A DNA stretch of 22,707 nt, from the NCBI GenBank assembly GCA_030145595.1, contig JAQYVG010000016.1:1-22707 (forward strand), written 5' to 3'. Source of the stretch: Desulfobacterales bacterium. Lineage in GTDB: Bacteria > Desulfobacterota > Desulfobacteria > Desulfobacterales > UBA11574. Below the pieces are notes generated by a model. It saw only the letters and a program-made list of their open reading frames with translations, made no database searches and was not told where the DNA came from. The position numbers were made by a program, and so were the translations under genes. Numbering within the stretch: the stretch's first letter is position 1; each line of letters opens with the position of its first letter. Of this stretch, positions 15,271-22,707 are shown one piece after another.

Positions 15271-15357
15271 ATAAAACTATTAAAAAACTTGGGAATTTAT
15301 GAATTCCAATTTGACTTTGACGTTTCCCTATATTGATAGAGGCAATATTTACATACA

Positions 15358-16497
15358 ATGAAAGCAATCTTAGCCCTTGAAGACGGACGAACGTTTGCAT
15401 GCCGCAGCTTTACCGGGTCCGGCGAAGCCTGGGGAGAAGTGGTCTTTAATACCGGCATGACCGGTTATCAGGAGGTGCTTACCGATCCGTCTTACAGCGG
15501 ACAGATCGTGACCATGACCTATCCTTTGGTGGGCAGTTACGGCGTCAATGACGAAGATGTTGAGTCTGACCGCATCCAGGTTGCCGCTTTTCTGGTAAGA
15601 GAATATCAAGATTTTCCGAGCAATTACAGGTCCACATCCTCGCTGGCCGCATACCTTAAAGAGCAGGGTGTGCTGGGCCTGGAAGAACTCGATACACGTG
15701 CCCTGACCAGACATATTCGCGAGGCAGGGGCCATGCGGGCCTTTATTTCCACCAAGGATCTTGATCCTACAGCGTGTGTTGAGCGGGCCGGACAGATACC
15801 GCAAATGGCGGGACAGGATCTTGCACAAGAGGTAACTACCAAGGCTCCTTATGGCTGGATTGACGGAAAACCGATTTTCAGACAGCAAGGTGAAATGGTT
15901 TTAAACCGCAATATCTGGAAGCACAAAGGGGAAAAGCCAAGGGTCGCGGCCTTTGACTTTGGGATTAAATATAATATTTTAAGATGTCTTGAGCAGACCG
16001 GGTTTGAAGTTGTTGTGGTACCTGCTGCAACCAGAGCAGATGTTATCCGTGCCATGGAACCTGATGGAGTTTTTTTATCAAACGGTCCCGGAGATCCTGA
16101 GCCGGTGACCTATGCCATCGATACCATCCGGGCACTTGTTGGATATGTTCCCATGTTCGGCATTTGTCTGGGGCATCAGCTATTAGGGCTGGCTCTGGGA
16201 GGCAGAACCTTCAAATTAAAATTCGGGCATCGCGGCGCCAATCAGCCGGTAAAGAATCTGTTAACAGGCAGGATCGAAATAACGTCTCAAAATCACGGGT
16301 TTGCAGTCGACATAGAGAGCCTGAAGGGCAAAAATGTTGAAATAACGCACATCAACTTGAACGATAATACCTTAGAGGGCTTCCGGCACCGGGAACACCC
16401 CATCTTTACGGCCCAGTACCATCCCGAAGCATCCCCCGGCCCTCACGACTCCAAATACCTGTTTGAAGAATTTAAAACCATGATTCAGAGTTCATGA
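15358..16497 (+). CDS. carA: Carbamoyl-phosphate synthase small (glutaminase) subunit
   Basis: 379 residues, the usual length (E. coli 382). The N-terminal CarA domain (1-135) shows FTGSGEAWGEVVFNTGMTGY and TDPSYSGQIVTMTYPLVG. The class I amidotransferase domain (about 193-375) has the oxyanion segment SNGPGDPEPV, the nucleophile C270 in GICLGHQLLG, and H355/E357 in QYHPEASPGP. It releases ammonia from glutamine for CarB, feeding arginine and pyrimidine synthesis. No clear Shine-Dalgarno precedes the ATG; the nearest purine run, GAGG, is 15 bases away. carB follows after a 131-base spacer, so the two are likely cotranscribed. Confidence 0.97.
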   Translation: MKAILALEDGRTFACRSFTGSGEAWGEVVFNTGMTGYQEVLTDPSYSGQIVTMTYPLVGSYGVNDEDVESDRIQVAAFLVREYQDFPSNYRSTSSLAAYLKEQGVLGLEELDTRALTRHIREAGAMRAFISTKDLDPTACVERAGQIPQMAGQDLAQEVTTKAPYGWIDGKPIFRQQGEMVLNRNIWKHKGEKPRVAAFDFGIKYNILRCLEQTGFEVVVVPAATRADVIRAMEPDGVFLSNGPGDPEPVTYAIDTIRALVGYVPMFGICLGHQLLGLALGGRTFKLKFGHRGANQPVKNLLTGRIEITSQNHGFAVDIESLKGKNVEITHINLNDNTLEGFRHREHPIFTAQYHPEASPGPHDSKYLFEEFKTMIQSS

Positions 16498-16505
16498 TGC
16501 AGGAT

Positions 16506-16598
16506 ACGAGTTGCGAGTTACGGGTTGCGGGTTGAAACGGAGCGTAAATACGGAAAACAAAAAAATTCTTAAACTTTGCGCTCTTTGCGTCTTTGCGT
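16506..16598. repeat. carA-carB spacer with 7-nt tandem (RCGRGTT)4 and CTTTGCG words
   Basis: Four consecutive 7-nt units ACGAGTT, GCGAGTT, ACGGGTT, GCGGGTT (16506-16533) fit RCGRGTT exactly. Further on, CTTTGCGCT, CTTTGCGT, CTTTGCGT (16574-16598) are tandem words of the same type as the right arm of the 15202-15270 repeat. Here no inverted partner is present. The spacer between carA and carB contains nothing else recognisable. Confidence 0.75.
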
Positions 16599-16628
16599 GA
16601 AATACAATTTTTTCTGCCTTAAAAACAA

Positions 16629-19600
16629 ATGCCTAAAAGAACCGACATACACAAAATCCTCATCATCGGTGCCGGTCCGATTATCATCGGTCAGGCGTGT
16701 GAATTTGATTATTCAGGCACTCAGGCCTGTAAGGCGTTGAAAGAAGAAGGGTATGAAGTTGTTCTGGTCAACAGCAATCCCGCCACGATCATGACCGATC
16801 CGGAAACGGCTGATCGTACGTATATTGAACCGGTTGTTCCTCAAACGGTCGCCAAAATAATCGAAAGAGAGCGTCCCTGTGCCCTGCTTCCGACCATAGG
16901 CGGCCAGACCGGTCTCAATACGGCCGTGGAGGTTGCCGGAATGGGTCTCCTCGACAAATACGGGGTTGAAATGATCGGAGCCTCAATCGAATCGATTAAA
17001 AAGGCCGAAAGCAGGGAACTTTTTCGCAGCGCCATGCAGAATATCGGACTGCGCCTGCCTAAAAGCGGTTTTGCAACCGATATGGAAACGGTCCGCGCCG
17101 TTGCCGGTGATATCGGGTTCCCGATCATCGTGCGTCCCAGTTTCACCTTAGGTGGTACCGGCGGCGGGGTCGCCTATAATCCCGAGGATCTGGAAAAAGT
17201 GGCCAAAGCCGGAATCGATGCCAGCCTCACCGGACAGGTAATGTTGGAGGAATCCGTTCTGGGCTGGAAGGAATACGAATTAGAGGTTATGCGGGATCAT
17301 AATGATAATGTCGTTATAATCTGCAGCATTGAAAACATGGACCCCATGGGAATCCACACCGGTGACAGCATTACGGTGGCGCCGGCCCAGACGCTTTCTG
17401 ATAAGGAATACCAGGTGATGCGGAATGCATCCATCGCCATCATGCGGGAGATTGGCGTGGATACCGGAGGCTCCAATGTTCAATTCGCCGTTAATCCTGA
17501 AAACGGAGAATTGATCGTGATTGAGATGAATCCCAGGGTTTCGCGCAGCTCGGCCCTGGCATCCAAAGCCACCGGTTTTCCGATTGCCAAAATCGCCGCC
17601 AAGCTGGCCGTAGGATATACGCTTGATGAAATTTCCAATGACATCACCCGGGAAACATTGGCCTCATTCGAGCCGACCATCGACTATTGCGTCGTCAAAA
17701 TACCGCGCTGGACTTTTGAAAAATTTCCCGAAACCGAAGACTATCTCACCACGGCCATGAAATCTGTGGGTGAAACCATGTCCATCGGCCGTACATTTAA
17801 AGAGGCCCTGCAAAAGGGCTTAAGATCCCTTGAGATCGGTCGCTTCGGACTGGGGGCCGACGGCAAGGATTTCATGGATTCCGGCACCCACAGTGGAAAG
17901 GAGCTGTCTGTCTCTGAAATTAAGCAGAAGCTGGCAACCCCCAATTCCGAGAGAATTTTTTTCCTGCGTCATGCCATTTTAAAAGAGATGTCCCTTCAAC
18001 ACATTTATGAACTGACCGGCATCGATCCGTGGTTTTTACATCAGCTTGAACAAATCGTGGAACTTGAGAAGCAGATTGCCGCCGCCGGCAATGCAATCCC
18101 TGAAGCACTTTTCAAAAAAGCAAAATCATGGGGGTTTGCGGATATACAGCTGGCCCACCTGGCCGGCAGCAGTGAAGAAAACATAAAAAAAACTCGCCAA
18201 GCTCTCGGCATACGTCCGGTTTACAAGCTTGTTGATACCTGTGCCGCTGAGTTTAAAGCCGCGACACCGTATTACTATTCGACCTATGAAAGTGAAAACG
18301 AAGCCAGGGTTTCCGAACGAAAGAAGGTGATGATTTTAGGCGGCGGCCCTAACCGGATCGGGCAGGGTATTGAGTTTGACTACTGTTGTGTCCATGCTTC
18401 ATTTGCCCTGCGGGAAGAAGAGGTTGAGAGTATCATGGTCAACAGCAATCCGGAAACCGTCAGCACCGATTACGACACATCCGACAAGCTTTATTTCGAG
18501 CCGCTGACCAAAGAAGATGTACTGCATATTGTAGAGACCGAAAAGCCTATGGGGGTCATTGTACAATTCGGCGGCCAGACCCCCCTGAATCTTTCCGCGG
18601 GGCTGCATGCGGCCGGTGTTCCAATTCTGGGAACCCAGCCGGAAAGTATCGATCGGGCTGAGGATCGGGAACAATTTCAGACCATGTTAAAAAAATTAGG
18701 CCTGGTTCAGCCGGCCAACGGCACGGCCGTGTCCGTGCAAGAGGCCGTGGCTGTGGCCGAAAAAATCGGTTATCCGGTTATAGTCCGCCCTTCCTATGTC
18801 CTGGGCGGCCGGGCCATGAAAATCGTTTATGACGATAAGGAGATGGATCACTTTACAAGGATTGCAATCATGGAATCTTTGGGTCATCCGGTCCTGATCG
18901 ATAAATTTTTAGAAGATGCGGTTGAAATTGATGTGGATGCCATTTCAGACGGCAAGACGACCATTATCGGCGGGATCATGGAGCATATTGAAGAGGCCGG
19001 CATCCATTCAGGAGATTCCGCCTGTGTGCTGCCGCCCAACAGCATTAAGCAGGTGGTCCTTGATGAGATCGCGGATGCAACCAAGGCCATGGCAGCGGAA
19101 CTTGCCGTTGTAGGGCTGATGAATGTGCAGTATGCCGTCAAAGACGACCAGCTCTTTGTCCTGGAAGTAAACCCCCGGGCATCCCGCACGATTCCGTTTG
19201 TGAGCAAAGCCACGGGCGTGCCTCTGGCCAAACTGGCAACAAAGGTAATGCTCGGAAAGACCTTGCAAGACCTCGGCTTCAGTGCTGAAGTCACCCTTTC
19301 TCATGTTGCGGTCAAAGAGGCGGTTTTGCCTTTTGACCGCTTTCCTGGTGTGGATACGCTGCTGGGTCCGGAAATGAAATCGACCGGAGAAGTCATGGGA
19401 ATCGATTCAAATTTCGGTGCGGCCTATGCCAAGGCTCAATTTGGGGCCGGAAATTATTTGCCGGTTGCAGGTACGGTTTTTATCAGTGTAAAAAACCGCG
19501 ACAAAGAGGCTGCCCTGGATATAGCCTCGCAATTTTACGATATGGGTTTTGAGATCATGGCAACCCGGGGAACTTCAGCGTTTTTAGCAGCGCAAGGCAT

Positions 19601-19862
19601 TTCAAATGAAATGGTGAATAAGGTTTCCGCCGGCCGTCCCCATGTTGTCGATGCTATTATGAACAGAAAGGTCCAGATGGTTATCAATACCGGCATGGGC
19701 GGCGAAACCAAGCGCGACGGATACGAGATAAGACGTGCGGCCATAAAATTCAATATTCCTTACGCGACGACGATTGCAGGAGCCATGGCCATGTGCAAAG
19801 GTATTGCCGCGCTAAAAAAAGAAATGCTTTCGGTAAAAACTATTCAAGAGTATCATAGTTGA
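16629..19862 (+). CDS. carB: Carbamoyl-phosphate synthase large subunit
   Basis: 1077 residues (E. coli 1073). There are two homologous ATP-grasp halves. The first opens with KILIIGAGPIIIGQACEFDY (residues 9-28), the second with VMILGGGPNRIGQGIEFDYC near residue 567. The glycine-rich loops RPSFTLGGTGGG and RPSYVLGGRAM are in each half, as are the metal-binding segments VIEMNPRVSRSSAL and VLEVNPRASRTIPF. An oligomerisation region lies between, and a C-terminal MGS-like allosteric domain begins near residue 943. It makes carbamoyl phosphate from bicarbonate, two ATP and ammonia delivered by CarA. The ATG is preceded by AAAAACAA with no Shine-Dalgarno, which is unusual for a long essential gene. 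All catalytic segments look intact. Confidence 0.97.
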   Translation: MPKRTDIHKILIIGAGPIIIGQACEFDYSGTQACKALKEEGYEVVLVNSNPATIMTDPETADRTYIEPVVPQTVAKIIERERPCALLPTIGGQTGLNTAVEVAGMGLLDKYGVEMIGASIESIKKAESRELFRSAMQNIGLRLPKSGFATDMETVRAVAGDIGFPIIVRPSFTLGGTGGGVAYNPEDLEKVAKAGIDASLTGQVMLEESVLGWKEYELEVMRDHNDNVVIICSIENMDPMGIHTGDSITVAPAQTLSDKEYQVMRNASIAIMREIGVDTGGSNVQFAVNPENGELIVIEMNPRVSRSSALASKATGFPIAKIAAKLAVGYTLDEISNDITRETLASFEPTIDYCVVKIPRWTFEKFPETEDYLTTAMKSVGETMSIGRTFKEALQKGLRSLEIGRFGLGADGKDFMDSGTHSGKELSVSEIKQKLATPNSERIFFLRHAILKEMSLQHIYELTGIDPWFLHQLEQIVELEKQIAAAGNAIPEALFKKAKSWGFADIQLAHLAGSSEENIKKTRQALGIRPVYKLVDTCAAEFKAATPYYYSTYESENEARVSERKKVMILGGGPNRIGQGIEFDYCCVHASFALREEEVESIMVNSNPETVSTDYDTSDKLYFEPLTKEDVLHIVETEKPMGVIVQFGGQTPLNLSAGLHAAGVPILGTQPESIDRAEDREQFQTMLKKLGLVQPANGTAVSVQEAVAVAEKIGYPVIVRPSYVLGGRAMKIVYDDKEMDHFTRIAIMESLGHPVLIDKFLEDAVEIDVDAISDGKTTIIGGIMEHIEEAGIHSGDSACVLPPNSIKQVVLDEIADATKAMAAELAVVGLMNVQYAVKDDQLFVLEVNPRASRTIPFVSKATGVPLAKLATKVMLGKTLQDLGFSAEVTLSHVAVKEAVLPFDRFPGVDTLLGPEMKSTGEVMGIDSNFGAAYAKAQFGAGNYLPVAGTVFISVKNRDKEAALDIASQFYDMGFEIMATRGTSAFLAAQGISNEMVNKVSAGRPHVVDAIMNRKVQMVINTGMGGETKRDGYEIRRAAIKFNIPYATTIAGAMAMCKGIAALKKEMLSVKTIQEYHS

Positions 19863-19941
19863 AGCTGACAAACAGAAAGTGAAAAACCATAAAAAATTTA
19901 TCACGCCTGTCCGCCGTACAAGACTTTGGCAGGTGGGAAAG

Positions 19942-20009
19942 CACGAAAGTACGAAAACACGAAAGTATAATATTTTTTTTCGTACTTTCGTACTTTCGTG
20001 TTTTCGTGA
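19942..20009. repeat. Inverted repeat of CACGAAAG/TACGAAAA 8-nt words between carB and purF
   Basis: The left side reads CACGAAAG, TACGAAAA, CACGAAAG in tandem. The right side reads CGTACTTT, CGTACTTT, CGTGTTTT, CGTGA. The 17 bases at 19951-19967 are exactly complementary to 19991-20007, with a 23-base AT-rich loop that includes T8. It may terminate carB transcripts. Its word family differs from those of the other spacers. The rest of the 189-base spacer shows no promoter or ribosome site I can support. Confidence 0.8.
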
Positions 20010-20051
20010 TGGTCTTTAAAATATTCTGCCAAAAATACACAATTTTAATTA

Positions 20052-21473
20052 ATGGAGTCTATGGATTCGATGGAAAAACCTCGTGAAGCATGCGGTGTGT
20101 TTGGGATTTACGGCCACCCTGAAGGCGCAACACTGACTTATTTTGGTTTGTACGCGCTTCAGCACAGAGGCCAGGAGAGTGCCGGTATAGCCGTTGCCAG
20201 GGACAACGGCATAGTGGATCACAGGGGCATGGGCCTTGTTCCCGATGTTTTTGATGTGAATCATCTGGAACATTTGGAAGGCGGAAGCGCCATTGGACAT
20301 GTACGCTATTCTACTACGGGAAGCTCGGTCCTTGCCAATGCCCAGCCGTTTGTTGTCCATCATCGCAAAAGGTCTTATGCGATTGCCCATAACGGCAATC
20401 TTGTCAATGCCCACACACTGAAAAAGGAACTGGAAGAAACAGGTTCGATTTTTCAGACCACCATGGACACCGAAATTTTTCTCCATTATTTTGTCAAAAG
20501 CTTAAAATCCGGCTTTGAGGGCGCCCTGGTCGAGACGGTCTCCCGGCTAAAAGGGGCTTATTCTTTTGTTCTGCTGACCAGCGATGGAGAAGTCGTCGGG
20601 ATCAAGGACCCCAACGGCTTTCGACCGCTGTGTCTGGGAAGACTCAACGGTCACTATATTCTGGCCTCGGAAACCTGTGCACTGGATCTGGTCCACGCGG
20701 AGTTTGTCCGCGAGCTCGATCCCGGAGAAATCGTTATTATCAGTGAAAACGGTATTAAGAGCATCAAAACCCAAGCGGCTGCCAACCGGTCTTTTTGCAT
20801 CTTTGAGTTCATCTATTTTGCAAGACCCGACAGCACCATCTACGGGCAGAATGTTTATCAGGCCAGAAAAGCCCATGGCCGGCGCCTGGCACAAGAAGCT
20901 CCCGCCGAAGCCGATCTGGTAATGCCTTTTCCCGATTCGGGGACTTATGCTGCGCTGGGTTATTCCGAAGCGTCTAAAATTCCCTTTGAAATGGCCATGA
21001 TCAGAAATCACTATGTGGGCAGAACCTTTATCCAGCCGACCCAGAGCATGCGCGATTTCGGCGTGCGAGTGAAACTGAACCCCGTAAAAAATCTTCTTAG
21101 GGGAAAAGATATCATCATCATTGAAGATTCTATCATCAGAGGTACCACGGTTAAAACCAGAGTAAAGTCCCTGCGGGAATTAGGTGTCAAAAAGATACAT
21201 ATGCGTGTAAGCGGTCCCCCCCATCGTTTTCCCTGTCATTACGGCATCGATTTTTCCACCAGGGGTGAACTGATTGCCGCCGGCAAATCCGTAGAGGAAC
21301 TCCGTGATTTTCTCGGTCTGGATACACTTTCCTACCTCAGCCTCGCTGGCCTTTTAGAGTCAACCGGCATCACGGATCCGGCAAGCAATTTTTGCAAGGC
21401 CTGTTTTGACGGATGCTATCCCGTGGAATTTGATGAGCAGCTTTCCAAGGACTGTCTCGAAATTCGGGGTTGA
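20052..21473 (+). CDS. purF: Amidophosphoribosyltransferase, [4Fe-4S] type
   Basis: 473 residues. It catalyses the first step of purine synthesis, transferring glutamine amide nitrogen to PRPP. Cys14 in ACGVFGIYG is the nucleophile of the class II amidotransferase domain and is freed by removal of a short propeptide, as in Bacillus PurF. The PRPP loop is IIIIEDSIIRGTT (354-366). Cysteines C249, C395, C448 and C451 (CKACFDG) match the four ligands of the structural [4Fe-4S] cluster, absent from the E. coli enzyme. The start is uncertain: ATGs at 20052, 20061 and 20070 are in frame, and the only purine run (GGAG, 20054-20057) would favour 20070 (propeptide of seven residues). The next gene is convergent; the 59-base gap contains the small dyad GTAGTC-TG-GACTAC (21523-21536). 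Confidence 0.96.
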   Translation: MESMDSMEKPREACGVFGIYGHPEGATLTYFGLYALQHRGQESAGIAVARDNGIVDHRGMGLVPDVFDVNHLEHLEGGSAIGHVRYSTTGSSVLANAQPFVVHHRKRSYAIAHNGNLVNAHTLKKELEETGSIFQTTMDTEIFLHYFVKSLKSGFEGALVETVSRLKGAYSFVLLTSDGEVVGIKDPNGFRPLCLGRLNGHYILASETCALDLVHAEFVRELDPGEIVIISENGIKSIKTQAAANRSFCIFEFIYFARPDSTIYGQNVYQARKAHGRRLAQEAPAEADLVMPFPDSGTYAALGYSEASKIPFEMAMIRNHYVGRTFIQPTQSMRDFGVRVKLNPVKNLLRGKDIIIIEDSIIRGTTVKTRVKSLRELGVKKIHMRVSGPPHRFPCHYGIDFSTRGELIAAGKSVEELRDFLGLDTLSYLSLAGLLESTGITDPASNFCKACFDGCYPVEFDEQLSKDCLEIRG

Positions 21474-21532
21474 CCCAAATATTTCGTAAAGAAGATAAAA
21501 CAGAAGAGAAAAAAGTATCAAGGTAGTCTGGA

Positions 21533-22707
21533 CTACATAGAATCGGCCTTACCAACCGGAATTTCAGAGCCGGTTTCGGCCAGAGTCTTTTCCGGCAGAG
21601 GGGGCGGGGAATCAGATTCTGCCAGCGGAGACTTTCCCAATTGGCTTTTCAACCACTCCAGGGCGAGAATGCCTCTACGTTCCCCAATGTTGAGCACGTT
21701 GGCATAGCCTCCGTCTGCGATAATGCGGGCATAGTCTTTTTGGGACATGCCCTCATGCTTTTTAGCGATACGTTCAAAGTTTATGGAGTATTCTCTGATT
21801 TTGTTGTCGATTTTTGCTTCGGGTAGTGCGCTGATATGTTTCAACTTTTGTTCCAAGACATCTGCAGCGGGCAAGGCGTCGGATTCTATAACCTCTTTTA
21901 GTCCCTCGACAAAACGTACACTACCCTCATAAATGTGGCTGCGTTTGACCATGTTTATGTCGGCCCAGCCGGCCTTGAGCCACTTGAAGAGCATTATCGT
22001 GGTTTGGGGTTTGGTAGAATCTGTCTCGTATAAGATCTTTATTGATGCTGAGTCGTATATATACGTGTTTAACATACCCATCAGCCTGATTCCCAAGCCT
22101 TGAATACCGGAGTAAAAATAGTTCCAGTTCTTTTCGTCGATAATGACCGCCTTTTTGCCTGCCTCGGACCGGTTCGGCATCTTGGATGCCGAAATCATTA
22201 CTTTTTTGCCATTGTGCTTCATGAGAATAACCAGGCGGTTGAGGTCGTAACGATAGTATGATCCGGAGAAGGAGTCCGGTGTATTCACCTCAAACTGCTT
22301 GCCCCACAGGAGCAGCGGCTTATTTAAGGTTGACAATTCGTTCCAGAGTTCAACTTTATTGGCAACAATATCGCTTTCCGGGTACCAGCCGCTCAGGCGC
22401 AAAACGTTGGGAGAAACCAAAAAGGATGGTATGCGATAATTGTATTCGTAGCGCAGTATGCGCTCCAGCGGTGCTTTGACCTGCGCCCGCAGGCAGGCGC
22501 CGTTGCCGCTTTCCCGCGTCGAGGGTTTGAGTTGCTCGGGGTCATCGCCGCTCTGGGCGGCCAAATCGAGCAAAGGCAAGATTTTTGCCGGGTCGAATTT
22601 GGAGTCTTTTTTATGTATCATTTCAAGCAAGTAGCTCAGACTGGTCTCTATTTCTGCGGGCAGGGAACCGTTACCCTGCTTTTGCTGGTTGTTGATCTGT
22701 TTTGCCT
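21533..22707 (-). CDS. Protein of unknown function, N-terminus outside window
   Basis: 391 codons are open from the window edge to the TAG at 21535-21533. No start can be chosen because the frame is still open at 22707 (the internal TTG at 22630 is not a convincing start). The visible part is soluble, mixed alpha/beta and rich in Lys, Tyr and Asn, with no membrane helix. Segments that look structured include LRLSGWYPESDIVANKVELW, NRLVILMKHNGKKVMISASK, NWNYFYSGIQGLGIRLMGML and ARIIADGGYANVLNIGERRG. The C-terminal 35 residues are Ser/Pro/Glu-rich and probably disordered. I do not recognise a family. It is convergent with purF, so its role is not suggested by context. Confidence 0.7.
   Translation of the reverse strand, partial: AKQINNQQKQGNGSLPAEIETSLSYLLEMIHKKDSKFDPAKILPLLDLAAQSGDDPEQLKPSTRESGNGACLRAQVKAPLERILRYEYNYRIPSFLVSPNVLRLSGWYPESDIVANKVELWNELSTLNKPLLLWGKQFEVNTPDSFSGSYYRYDLNRLVILMKHNGKKVMISASKMPNRSEAGKKAVIIDEKNWNYFYSGIQGLGIRLMGMLNTYIYDSASIKILYETDSTKPQTTIMLFKWLKAGWADINMVKRSHIYEGSVRFVEGLKEVIESDALPAADVLEQKLKHISALPEAKIDNKIREYSINFERIAKKHEGMSQKDYARIIADGGYANVLNIGERRGILALEWLKSQLGKSPLAESDSPPPLPEKTLAETGSEIPVGKADSM

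Noticed and set aside
15300..15340. A sigma-70 promoter for carA from TTGACT and TATATT
   Set aside because: The spacing between the boxes is only 12 bases, and the alternative spacing of 17 gives a poor -10 box.
21523..21536. GTAGTC-TG-GACTAC as a purF terminator
   Set aside because: Two-base loop, six-base stem and no T-tract; too weak to call.

Overview
The window looks like chromosome from an anaerobic Desulfobacterota (Desulfobacterales-like, sulfate-reducer type) bacterium. This is inferred from the split glutamate synthase rich in iron-sulfur clusters, the [4Fe-4S]-type PurF, a small membrane protein resembling a reductive-dehalogenase anchor, a sigma-54 promoter, and spacers full of short repeats. 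No rRNA, tRNA or CRISPR array is visible, so the placement rests on protein character alone.

Layout. 1-258 (-): a small three-helix membrane protein, RdhB-like, cut by the window edge. 460-2637 (-): a large secreted repeat protein with an Arg/Gly/Gln-rich tail. Between these two genes lie three inverted repeats, including a perfect 38-bp palindrome. 2650-3083 (-): decayed remnant of an AbiEii-type nucleotidyltransferase. 3170-3790 (+): lipoprotein. 3985-7422 (-): a two-gene unit, a YihY/BrkB membrane protein followed by a Cache-HAMP class III nucleotide cyclase. 7450-7741: a dispersed repeat with inverted ends. 7758-9098 (-): a Tat-exported M48 metalloprotease lipoprotein with TPRs.

9325-21473 (+) is the core of the window, a glutamine-nitrogen cluster. 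A close match to the sigma-54 consensus (9325-9341) is followed by a 162-bp MITE with a perfect 8-bp target duplication (9432-9609). Next comes a leader RNA that reads as an ANTAR-type antiterminator target: two hairpins with A-x-x-G hexaloops, the second overlapping an intrinsic terminator (9636-9716). Then come three genes making a split glutamate synthase (class II amidotransferase; ferredoxin + FMN synthase domain; GXGXG + GltD-like oxidoreductase + two ferredoxin domains), carA, carB and purF. Every functional unit here takes the amide of glutamine or regenerates glutamate. The control elements suggest nitrogen-responsive initiation plus antitermination for the glutamate synthase genes.

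The spacers of this cluster (12509-12826, 15158-15357, 16498-16628, 19863-20051) each contain a different family of 7-9-nt tandem words, mostly arranged as inverted pairs able to form hairpins. carA, carB and purF, which follow such spacers, lack a recognisable Shine-Dalgarno, whereas the glutamate synthase genes have good ones. 21533-22707 (-) is a 5'-truncated gene of unknown function, convergent with purF.
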